The translations under genes were made by a program, and so were the position numbers. Below, one piece after another: positions 57,269 through 64,000 of a stretch of 64,000 bases of DNA (its first letter is position 1; every line of letters starts with the position of its first letter). Below the pieces are notes generated by a model. It was not told the DNA's origin. It ran no database searches and worked only from the letters and a program-made list of their open reading frames with translations. Location: contig NZ_VCIW01000010.1 of assembly GCF_005765165.1 (NCBI RefSeq), positions 62,001 to 126,000 on the forward strand, given 5' to 3'. The stretch comes from Paenibacillus antri (GTDB taxonomy: Bacteria; Bacillota; Bacilli; Paenibacillales; YIM-B00363).

Positions 57269-58843
57269 ATGGACATTACTATTTTGCTGGTAGACGACGA
57301 AGCGGTCGATTTGGAGTGGCTGCGGAGGCGGGTGGCAGGCAACGAGCAGGTCGTCTTCCAAAGCGTAACAACCGCTTCCAGCGGCTTCGAGGCGCTCAAG
57401 ATCATGGAGCAGCAATCGATCGACGTCGTGCTGTCCGACATTCGGATGCCGATCATGTCCGGCATGGAATTCGTTCGGAAGGCCAAGGAAGTGAACCCCC
57501 AGGTTCAAGTCGTATTCATTAGCGGGCATCAGGATTTCGGCTTCGCGAAGGAGGCGATTCAGCTCGGGGCCGCCGGGTATTTGCTCAAGCCGGTGGACGA
57601 TCGCGAGTTGAACGACATGCTGATCGAGCTCGCCGGGAAGATCGAGAGAGAGCGGCATCAGCGGGCGTCGCTATCGGAAACGTTGTCGCTCGTGAACCAG
57701 GAGCTGGTGCTGCGCTGGTTCCACGAAGGGACGCCGGAGCAGATCGACTCGCATGTCCGCGGCTTGTTGACGCCGGTCGCGTCGGGCGGCTCGGCCGTCG
57801 CGCTCGTCGAGGTCGACGATCTGGCCTGGAAGCTGGAAGGCATGGACGAGGGAGAACGGCACGCCTTCATCGGGAAGGTCGCCGATTACATCCGCGGCTT
57901 CGCGAGAGACAACTCGTTGGGGACGGTCATCGCGGGCCGCGATCACCGGTTCGTCGTGCTGACGACGCCGCCGGAGGACGAAGCCAAGGCGCTGTTGGAA
58001 CGGTTGATACAATCGTTCTATCAGTCGTTCGCCTTCTCGATCACGGTCGGGACGGGGAAATATACGACCCAAGTCGACGAGCTTCATCATTCCTATCGGC
58101 AGGCGAAGGCGGCGCTCGGCATCAAGTGGATCGTCGGGAAAAATCGGCTGATCCAAGACGCCTCCGTCTGGTCCCCGAAGGCCAAGATGGCCCCCGACGT
58201 GGAAGAGGTCGTCGATCGGATGCTGCAAGCCATGCTGGAATACGACCTCGTGACCGTCGACGATTGCCTGCTCGAGCTGTTCGGCGGGGACAGCCCGTTG
58301 TCCCGAAAGAACGAAATTTACGACCTGATCATTCGGATCAATTCCAAGCTTCATGCGGAGCTGCAGCAGATGAACGAGCATCTGTACGACATCTTGAAGT
58401 GGGAGAGCCATCAGCCCCTCATCCTCTTCCAGTTCGAAACCGTACACGACATCATCTCCTGGCTTCGAAGGAGATTCTTCGAGTTGTCCGAGCTGCTGTA
58501 CTTGAAGAGACAGAAGCAGAAGCGCGGGTTGATCCATAAAATTACGGAATACGTGAAGGAGCGTTTGGATCAGAAAATTACGCTGAACGAAGTCGCCGCG
58601 CACTTCGGATTCACTCCGAATTATTTGGGCCATCTGTTCAAGGCGGAAACGAATCAATTGTTCAGCGACTTCCTGAACGAGCTGCGGATGAAACGGGTAT
58701 GCGAGCTCCTGCAAGACCCGACGAAGAAAATTTACGAAATCGCCGATCAGGTCGGCTATAAGAACATTATTTATTTCAACAGGCAGTTTAAGCAATACGC
58801 GGGCGTCTCGCCCGGAGAGTATCGGAAGAAGAATAAAATGTGA
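57269..58843 (+). CDS. YesN-type AraC response regulator
   Basis: A 524-residue regulator. Receiver domain (1-~125): acidic pocket DDEAVD, phospho-Asp57 in VLSDIRMP, and Lys in YLLKPVDD. A ~270-residue linker region with GGDEF-like remnants follows, and the AraC HTH (~425-524): KERLDQKITLNEVAAHFGFTPNYLGHLFKAE and IYEIADQVGYKNIIYFNRQFKQYAGVSPGEYR. It presumably activates the ABC transporter genes that begin at 58998 in response to a carbohydrate. Confidence 0.93.
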   Translation: MDITILLVDDEAVDLEWLRRRVAGNEQVVFQSVTTASSGFEALKIMEQQSIDVVLSDIRMPIMSGMEFVRKAKEVNPQVQVVFISGHQDFGFAKEAIQLGAAGYLLKPVDDRELNDMLIELAGKIERERHQRASLSETLSLVNQELVLRWFHEGTPEQIDSHVRGLLTPVASGGSAVALVEVDDLAWKLEGMDEGERHAFIGKVADYIRGFARDNSLGTVIAGRDHRFVVLTTPPEDEAKALLERLIQSFYQSFAFSITVGTGKYTTQVDELHHSYRQAKAALGIKWIVGKNRLIQDASVWSPKAKMAPDVEEVVDRMLQAMLEYDLVTVDDCLLELFGGDSPLSRKNEIYDLIIRINSKLHAELQQMNEHLYDILKWESHQPLILFQFETVHDIISWLRRRFFELSELLYLKRQKQKRGLIHKITEYVKERLDQKITLNEVAAHFGFTPNYLGHLFKAETNQLFSDFLNELRMKRVCELLQDPTKKIYEIADQVGYKNIIYFNRQFKQYAGVSPGEYRKKNKM

Positions 58844-58846
58844 CGC

Positions 58847-58877
58847 GGCGCCGGGATCAGAACCGGCGTCTTTTTTA
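58847..58877 (+). terminator. Intrinsic terminator
   Basis: GCGCCGG (58848-58854) and CCGGCGT (58863-58869, one G-U pair) followed by CTTTTTT. Confidence 0.75.
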
Positions 58878-58934
58878 TAAAGGAGTCGAAGGGAGAATCG
58901 TTGAATTCGTATTACTTTTCGTTGTTCCCCTTAA

Positions 58935-58963
58935 TTATTTCGCAGCCGAAAACTTTCTATAAT
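58935..58963 (+). promoter_or_regulatory. Promoter of the sugar ABC transporter operon
   Basis: Perfect TATAAT at 58958-58963 with a poor -35 (TTATTT, 58935-58940) at 17 bp, consistent with dependence on an activator such as the AraC-type regulator. Confidence 0.5.
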
Positions 58964-58997
58964 TAAGATACACATAGAGAGAAGAGAGGGATCAAGA

Positions 58998-59918
58998 ATG
59001 AGACTGCGCAGGTTCTGGGATGACTTGGCAAGGTACAAGATCCTCTTGCTGATGTTGGCACCGGCCGTTCTTTTCTACCTGATATTCGCGTATCTCCCGA
59101 TGGCGGGGATTGTAATCGCATTCAAGCGTTACGACTATATCGGGGGGATTTTCGGAAGCGCCTGGAACGGCTTGGACAACTTCCGGTTTTTCTTCGAATC
59201 CGGGGATGCCTGGAGGGTAACGCGAAATACGGCGTTGTACAATATCGCGTTCATCGTCGTAAACAACTTGCTCCAAATTTTCGCGGCGATTCTGCTCTTC
59301 GAGGTCGGGGGCAAGTGGTTCAAGAAGCTGACGCAGTCGGTCTTATTCCTCCCGTACTTCATCTCGTGGGTCGTCGTCGGCGCGATCGCTTATAACTTGT
59401 TAAACTACGATATCGGCACCGTGAACGCGCTGTTAAGAGGGTTAGGTTTGGAGCCGATCGACATCTACAACACGCCTTCGTACTGGCCGTTCATCCTGGT
59501 CGCCGTATCGGCGTGGAAGACGTTAGGTTATGGAACGGTTATGTACCTGGCCGCCATCACCGGCATCGATACGGAGATGTACGAGGCGGCGGAAATCGAC
59601 GGCGCGAACATCTTCCAACGCGTCATGAAGGTGACGATCCCGAATCTGTATCCGACGGTCATCATCCTGGTGCTGCTCGCGGTAGGCAACATCTTCCGAG
59701 GCGACTTCGGCATGTTCTACAACATGATCGGAAATAACGGACTGTTGTTCTCTTCCACCGACGTCATCGATACGTACGTGTTCCGTTCGCTCATCACTTC
59801 GAACGATATCGGCATGTCGGCCGCGGCGGGCGTGTTCCAATCGGTGCTCGGCTTCGCGACGATTATGCTCGTCAACTACGCCGTCCGTCGATACGACCGC
59901 GACCGCGCATTATTCTAA
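58998..59918 (+). CDS. Carbohydrate ABC transporter permease (LplB type)
   Basis: A 306-residue permease with six helices. The cytoplasmic EAA loop is EMYEAAEIDGANIFQRVMKVTIPNL, and FYLIFAYLPMAGIVIAFKRYDYIGGIFGS is typical of LplB/YtcP-type permeases. With the next gene it forms the membrane channel of a sugar importer. GAGAGGGAT precedes the ATG. Confidence 0.92.
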   Translation: MRLRRFWDDLARYKILLLMLAPAVLFYLIFAYLPMAGIVIAFKRYDYIGGIFGSAWNGLDNFRFFFESGDAWRVTRNTALYNIAFIVVNNLLQIFAAILLFEVGGKWFKKLTQSVLFLPYFISWVVVGAIAYNLLNYDIGTVNALLRGLGLEPIDIYNTPSYWPFILVAVSAWKTLGYGTVMYLAAITGIDTEMYEAAEIDGANIFQRVMKVTIPNLYPTVIILVLLAVGNIFRGDFGMFYNMIGNNGLLFSSTDVIDTYVFRSLITSNDIGMSAAAGVFQSVLGFATIMLVNYAVRRYDRDRALF

Positions 59919-59931
59919 AGGAGGCGATGAC

Positions 59932-60867
59932 ATGAACGCTAAGGATGCGAGCTTCGGTAAACCGTTCGTTCCGGCGGTTCGAAGACGGAGCCACCTGGAC
60001 CGGACGCTCTTCTCGACGATCGGGTATGTGTCGCTGACGATTCTGGCGGTGCTCTGTATCGTTCCTTTCATCTTGGTCGTGTCTTCGTCCCTGACGGAAG
60101 AAAGCACGATCGTCGTGGAAGGATACCAATTCCTTCCGTTACACTTTTCGACGGAAGCGTACAGCATCTTGTTTAAATATCCGCAGCAGCTGATCAACGC
60201 GTATATCGTGACGATCGGCGTGACGGCGGTCGGTACGTTCGTAGGACTATTCCTCACCTCGATGACGGCGTACGTCCTGTCGCGGAAGGATTTCAAGTGG
60301 CGCAACGGATTCGCGTTCTACTTCTTCTTCACGACGCTGTTCAGCGGCGGTCTCGTCCCGTGGTATCTGCTCATCGTCAACTATTTGCAGATGAAGGATA
60401 CCGCGCTCGCGCTGATCGTCCCTATGATGCTGAACGTCTTCTACATTATCGTCATGAAGTCGTTCATGAGCAGCATCCCGGAGGCGATCGTCGAATCGGC
60501 GAAGATCGACGGCGCCGGCGATTTCCGGATTTACGCTCAGCTCATTCTTCCGCTGTCGAAGCCGGCCTTGGCCACGATCGGATTGTTCCTGGCGCTCGCG
60601 TATTGGAACGATTGGTATAACGCCTTGCTGTTCGTCTCGAACGAGAAGCTGGTGCCGCTCCAATATTATCTATACAAAATGCTGGGCAATATGGACGGCA
60701 TGAGGAAAGCTATGATGAGCGCCGGGGCCGTCAATACGACCTCGCTGCCTTCCGAGGGCCTCAAGATGGCGATGACGGTCGTGGCGACCGGTCCGATCCT
60801 CGCGGTGTACCCATTCATTCAGAAGTATTTCGTACAAGGCATGACGATCGGCGCGGTCAAAGGATAA
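59932..60867 (+). CDS. Carbohydrate ABC transporter permease (LplC/YtcP type)
   Basis: A 311-residue second permease with six helices, EAA loop EAIVESAKIDGAGDFRIYAQLILPLSKPALATIGLF, and the C-terminal FIQKYFVQGMTIGAVKG that marks this subgroup. AAAGGAGG is 5 bp from the ATG. No ATPase is encoded nearby; a shared MsmX-like ATPase elsewhere is expected in this family. Confidence 0.93.
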   Translation: MNAKDASFGKPFVPAVRRRSHLDRTLFSTIGYVSLTILAVLCIVPFILVVSSSLTEESTIVVEGYQFLPLHFSTEAYSILFKYPQQLINAYIVTIGVTAVGTFVGLFLTSMTAYVLSRKDFKWRNGFAFYFFFTTLFSGGLVPWYLLIVNYLQMKDTALALIVPMMLNVFYIIVMKSFMSSIPEAIVESAKIDGAGDFRIYAQLILPLSKPALATIGLFLALAYWNDWYNALLFVSNEKLVPLQYYLYKMLGNMDGMRKAMMSAGAVNTTSLPSEGLKMAMTVVATGPILAVYPFIQKYFVQGMTIGAVKG

Positions 60868-60930
60868 GGATGAACCCAGGCTTTCCTGGTTTATCGATAG
60901 CATTCATCATTTATTAGGGGGAACTACCTC

Positions 60931-62502
60931 ATGCAAAACAAAAAGATGCTTCTCGCCGCAACCCTGGCTTCCATGATGGCGCTCGCCGCATGCGGCGGCA
61001 ACAACGCCGGGACCGAACCGGTCAACGAGGCTCCGGCGCAAGACGATGCTTCGCCGTCGACGGATAACGCCGCTGCGCCGAGCGAAGGCGGAGTCGACAC
61101 TACGGAAGAAGTCGCTCTGAAGATGGTATTCGTCGGCCCGAAGCCGGTCGATTACGACGCGGTGTTCGCGGAAGTCAACAAAAAGCTGAAAGAGAAAATC
61201 AACGCGACGCTCGAAGGCGAGTTCCTCGATTGGTCCGACTGGGCGCAGAAATATCCGATGATGCTCGCGGCGAACGAGGACTTCGACCTCATCTACGCGG
61301 CGAACTGGGCCGGATATAACGACCAGGCGCTCAAGGGCGGCTTCCTCGAGCTGACGGAAGACATGCTGCAGAAGTACGCTCCGAAGGCCTGGGAATCGAC
61401 GCCTTCGGTCAACTGGGATCAAGCGAAGGTGCAAGGCAAGCTGTATATGGTGCCGCAAAACAACGGCGAATCGGTCGAGAAGATCATCCTGTACCGCGAG
61501 GATCTGCGCAAGAAGTATAACCTCCCTGCGATCGACAGCCCGGAAGCGTTCGCGAACTATCTGTTGGCGGTCGCGCAGAACGAGAAAGGCGTCACGCCGT
61601 TCACGCCGGAGACGGGCGATTGGAAATACCACAACTTGGACCGGATCCTGCTCAAGCAGCAGAACGAGTGGAACATGTTCGACCTCGATCTTCCGTTCGC
61701 GTTCAAGCTGAAGGACGAGAAGGGCCAAGTGTTCAACGTGTACGAGACGCAAGAGTTTAAAGATTTGGTCGTGTACTACAAGGATCTCGCGGACAACAAC
61801 GCATGGTCCAAGAACGTCTTGAACAGCAAGAACGACCATCAGCAGGACTTCCGCCAAGGCAAAACGGCGTCGATTACCCATAACACCGGCACGACGGGCT
61901 CCCTCATGGAGCAGATGCGCCGGGAGGGCTCCCCGTACGAAGTCGCCGTCGCCGACATCAACGTAGGCAAGGCGAAGTCGGTCGCGATCTCGACGCAGAA
62001 CGGCACGGCGATCCATGCGACGTCGAAGCACCCGGAGCGCGCGCTGATGCTGATCGATCTGATGCAGTACGACAAGGAAATTCACGATCTGATCATGTAC
62101 GGCGTCCAAGGCGTGCACTATGAGCCGGTCGGCGACGACTTGTTCAAATCGACGGACAAGAGCGCGAACTACACGGGCTTTTCTAACTGGAGCTTCAACT
62201 CGCCGCTTAACCGCACCAACGAAGCGTTCCCGAAAGAAGTCAGCGATATGGTGAATGGCTTCGAGAGCGGCGTCTACCACTACGCGCTCGAGACGTTCGT
62301 GTTCGATAACAGCAAGGTGAAGTCGGAAATCGCCGCCGTCGGCAACGTGATGCTGCGGTACGGCATCCCGCTCGAATACGGCTTGGTGAAGGATATCGAC
62401 CAAGGCATCGCGGAACTGAATAAGCAGTTGAAGGCCGCCGGCGTCGACAAAATCCAAGCCGAGCTGCAAGCTCAGATCGACGCGTTCTTGGCGAATCAAT
62501 AA
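60931..62502 (+). CDS. Sugar-binding lipoprotein of the ABC transporter
   Basis: A 523-residue extracellular solute-binding protein (SBP family 1). Lipobox ALAAC with Cys21, then an acidic linker; LKMVFVGPKPVDYDAVFAEVNKKLKEK begins the mature domain. The C-terminal ~140 residues correspond to the DUF3502-like end seen in Lpl/YtcQ-type binding proteins. It captures an oligosaccharide for the two permeases upstream. A 24-nt palindromic terminator follows. Confidence 0.9.
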   Translation: MQNKKMLLAATLASMMALAACGGNNAGTEPVNEAPAQDDASPSTDNAAAPSEGGVDTTEEVALKMVFVGPKPVDYDAVFAEVNKKLKEKINATLEGEFLDWSDWAQKYPMMLAANEDFDLIYAANWAGYNDQALKGGFLELTEDMLQKYAPKAWESTPSVNWDQAKVQGKLYMVPQNNGESVEKIILYREDLRKKYNLPAIDSPEAFANYLLAVAQNEKGVTPFTPETGDWKYHNLDRILLKQQNEWNMFDLDLPFAFKLKDEKGQVFNVYETQEFKDLVVYYKDLADNNAWSKNVLNSKNDHQQDFRQGKTASITHNTGTTGSLMEQMRREGSPYEVAVADINVGKAKSVAISTQNGTAIHATSKHPERALMLIDLMQYDKEIHDLIMYGVQGVHYEPVGDDLFKSTDKSANYTGFSNWSFNSPLNRTNEAFPKEVSDMVNGFESGVYHYALETFVFDNSKVKSEIAAVGNVMLRYGIPLEYGLVKDIDQGIAELNKQLKAAGVDKIQAELQAQIDAFLANQ

Positions 62503-62561
62503 GAAGTTTTCGCCCACAGCGGCAGAGAAGGCTTCAGGCTCGTATGTAACGCCTGAATCGT

Positions 62562-62599
62562 AAACGGATGCCGTCCTCTAGAGGACGGCATATCCGTTT
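62562..62599 (+). terminator. Palindromic terminator between the transporter and GH42 genes
   Basis: A perfect 24-nt palindrome (62568-62591, centred on CTAG) with flanking AAACGG/CCGTTT extends the stem, but the T-run is short (TTTA). It may partly separate the solute-binding gene from the GH42 gene. Confidence 0.65.
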
Positions 62600-62655
62600 A
62601 TCCTTGCGCCGCTGCGTTTTATTTTCATCATGGAAACAGAGGAGCGGAGAGCATT

Positions 62656-64000
62656 ATGACCAAGCGGTATCCCCCGATCAGCGCCAAACTGCCCGTCTTC
62701 ATGCACGGGGCGGACTATAACCCGGATCAATGGCTTCATGCGCCGGAGGTGCTGAAGGAAGACGTTCGGCTGATGAAGCTGTCGCATTCGAACGTGATGG
62801 CGCTCGGCATCTTCGCCTGGGCGGCGCTCGAGCCGGAAGAAGGCGTCTTTACGTTCGAGTGGCTCGACAAGACGTTGGACGAGTTCGCGGCGAACGGCTT
62901 GTACGCTTGGCTCGCGACGCCGAGCGGCGCGCGGCCGGCCTGGATGTCGCAGAAGTATCCCGAGGTGCTGCGCGTCGGGGCCAATCGCGTGCGCAACCTG
63001 CACGGCGCCCGGCATAATCACTGTTACACGTCGCCGGTGTACCGCGAGAAGGTCGCGATTATGAACGGCAAGCTGGCCGAGCGGTATGCGCATCATCCGG
63101 CCGTGGTCGGCTGGCATATCTCGAACGAATTCGGCGGAGAGTGCCATTGCGATTATTGCCAAGACGCGTTCCGCGAATGGCTGAAGCGGAAGTACGGCAC
63201 GCTCGAGGCGCTGAACCATGCTTGGTGGAACGCGTTCTGGGCGCATACGATTACCGATTGGTCGCAAATTCAATCGCCCGCGCCGCACGGGGAGATGGCG
63301 GTGCACGGCATGAACGTCGATTGGCGGCGGTTCGTCACGGACCAGACGATCGACTTCTATCGGTGGGAGGAAGCGCCGCTGAAGGCGGCGAACCCCGCGC
63401 TGCCCGCGACCGCGAACATGATGGACTTGTTCGACGGCCTCGACTATTGGAAGTTCGCCGAAGCGGTGGACGTCGTCTCTTGGGACGCGTACCCGACTTG
63501 GCACGCCGAGGCGAGCGAGGCGCAGGTCGCCTCTTGGTTCGCGTTCAATCACGACCTGTTCCGTTCGCTCAAGGGCAAGCCGTTCATGCTGATGGAGAGC
63601 ACGCCGAGCCTGACGAACTGGCAGCCGGTGAGCAAGCTGAAGCGGCCGGGCATGCATAAGCTGAGCTCGATGCAGGCGATCGCGCACGGCTCGGATACGG
63701 TCCAATACTTCCAGTGGCGCAAGAGCCGGGGCTCCAGCGAGAAGTTCCACGGCGCGGTCGTCGACCACGTCGGCCACGAGCATACGCGCGTCTTCCGCGA
63801 CGTGACCGAGGTCGGCGAGACGCTCGAGAAGCTGTCGAGCGACGTGCTCGGCGCGGGCACGGACGCGCGCGTCGCGATCGTGTTCGACTGGGACAACCGC
63901 TGGGCGATTCGCGACGCGCAAGGTCCGCGCAACATGGGCGTCCACTACGAGCAGACGGTCGTGCAGCATTACCGCGCGTTCTGGGAGCTCGGCATCTCCG
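62656..64000 (+). CDS. Beta-galactosidase, GH42 (N-terminal part; runs off the window)
   Basis: At least 448 residues of a cytoplasmic GH42 enzyme; the frame is open to the right edge. ADYNPDQWLHAPEVLKEDVRLMK and GIFAWAALEPEEGVFTFEWLD at the N-terminus are typical. The acid/base Glu158 lies in WHISNEFGGECHCDYC, whose Cys residues with Cys upstream form the zinc cluster of the family, and the nucleophile Glu is in FMLMESTPSLTNW. It presumably hydrolyses galactosides imported by the ABC transporter upstream. ATG 62656 follows GGAGCGGAGAG. Confidence 0.92.
   Translation, partial: MTKRYPPISAKLPVFMHGADYNPDQWLHAPEVLKEDVRLMKLSHSNVMALGIFAWAALEPEEGVFTFEWLDKTLDEFAANGLYAWLATPSGARPAWMSQKYPEVLRVGANRVRNLHGARHNHCYTSPVYREKVAIMNGKLAERYAHHPAVVGWHISNEFGGECHCDYCQDAFREWLKRKYGTLEALNHAWWNAFWAHTITDWSQIQSPAPHGEMAVHGMNVDWRRFVTDQTIDFYRWEEAPLKAANPALPATANMMDLFDGLDYWKFAEAVDVVSWDAYPTWHAEASEAQVASWFAFNHDLFRSLKGKPFMLMESTPSLTNWQPVSKLKRPGMHKLSSMQAIAHGSDTVQYFQWRKSRGSSEKFHGAVVDHVGHEHTRVFRDVTEVGETLEKLSSDVLGAGTDARVAIVFDWDNRWAIRDAQGPRNMGVHYEQTVVQHYRAFWELGIS

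Noticed and set aside
62578-63969. Minus-strand open frame opposite the GH42 gene
   Set aside because: The plus strand encodes an unmistakable GH42 protein; the minus-strand translation has no recognisable domain and skewed composition.

Overview
The window is a GC-rich (by eye close to 60%) chromosomal segment of a low-copy-repeat Gram-positive bacterium, most likely a Paenibacillaceae member (Paenibacillus, Cohnella or a relative). Reasons: AGGAGG-type ribosome binding sites in front of nearly every gene, SigA-type promoters, a three-SLH-domain surface giant, YesM/YesN-type two-component control of an Lpl-type sugar ABC transporter next to a GH42 enzyme, a ctaCDEFG cytochrome oxidase operon, a YkpA-type ABC-F protein and a CvfC-type HEAT protein. 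No rRNA, tRNA or CRISPR array was seen.

Layout. 1-5.2 kb: the C-terminus of a MutS-family protein, RNase H1, a Cof-type HAD phosphatase, an ACT-domain malic enzyme, a winged-helix regulator (minus strand) and a small lipoprotein. 5.4-6.3 kb: an IS1595-like transposase homologue whose promoter carries a near-perfect LexA box. 6.4-12.3 kb: a cNMP-domain/SLC13 permease fusion, an AhpD-like protein, a LapA-like protein, a VOC protein, an MBL-fold hydrolase and a DRE-TIM aldolase. 12.4-18.6 kb: a six-gene unit (PIG-L deacetylase, BKACE/DUF849, LpxD-like acyltransferase, two paralogous GT2 enzymes, ATP-grasp ligase) bounded by terminators. It reads as a pathway that removes the acetyl group of an amino sugar, adds another acyl group, glycosylates the product and ligates an amine or amino acid to it. 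This is my best candidate for an undescribed system. 18.7-26.8 kb: CvfC, YkpA and the caa3 oxidase operon. 27-28.6 kb: a nuclease-wHTH protein with its own operator-like palindrome and leader hairpin, then an aldo/keto reductase. 28.8-35.1 kb: a 2102-residue surface protein joining a phosphodiester glycosidase to a metallophosphoesterase and SLH anchors.

35.2-39.5 kb: a YtrA-type GntR-controlled ABC transporter locus followed by a NatAB-like pair. 39.6-44.0 kb: a TraB/GumN-domain protein, a small membrane protein and a secreted clan-A glycoside hydrolase. 44.2-46.8 kb: a GMC dehydrogenase whose small subunit gene is frameshifted. 46.8-49.4 kb: an XRE-cupin regulator divergent from a DoxX/esterase/extradiol dioxygenase operon resembling quinone-detoxification (mhq) genes. 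49.6-54.7 kb: a CsoR-copZ-copA copper locus with two matching operators, followed by a His-rich lipoprotein, a sulfite/nitrite reductase half-domain protein and an SDR. 55.5-64 kb: a histidine kinase/AraC response regulator pair, two ABC permeases, a sugar-binding lipoprotein and the start of a GH42 beta-galactosidase, together a carbohydrate uptake and hydrolysis locus.

Start codons were chosen from visible Shine-Dalgarno sequences. All functions are from motif and family recognition by reading; no database search was run.
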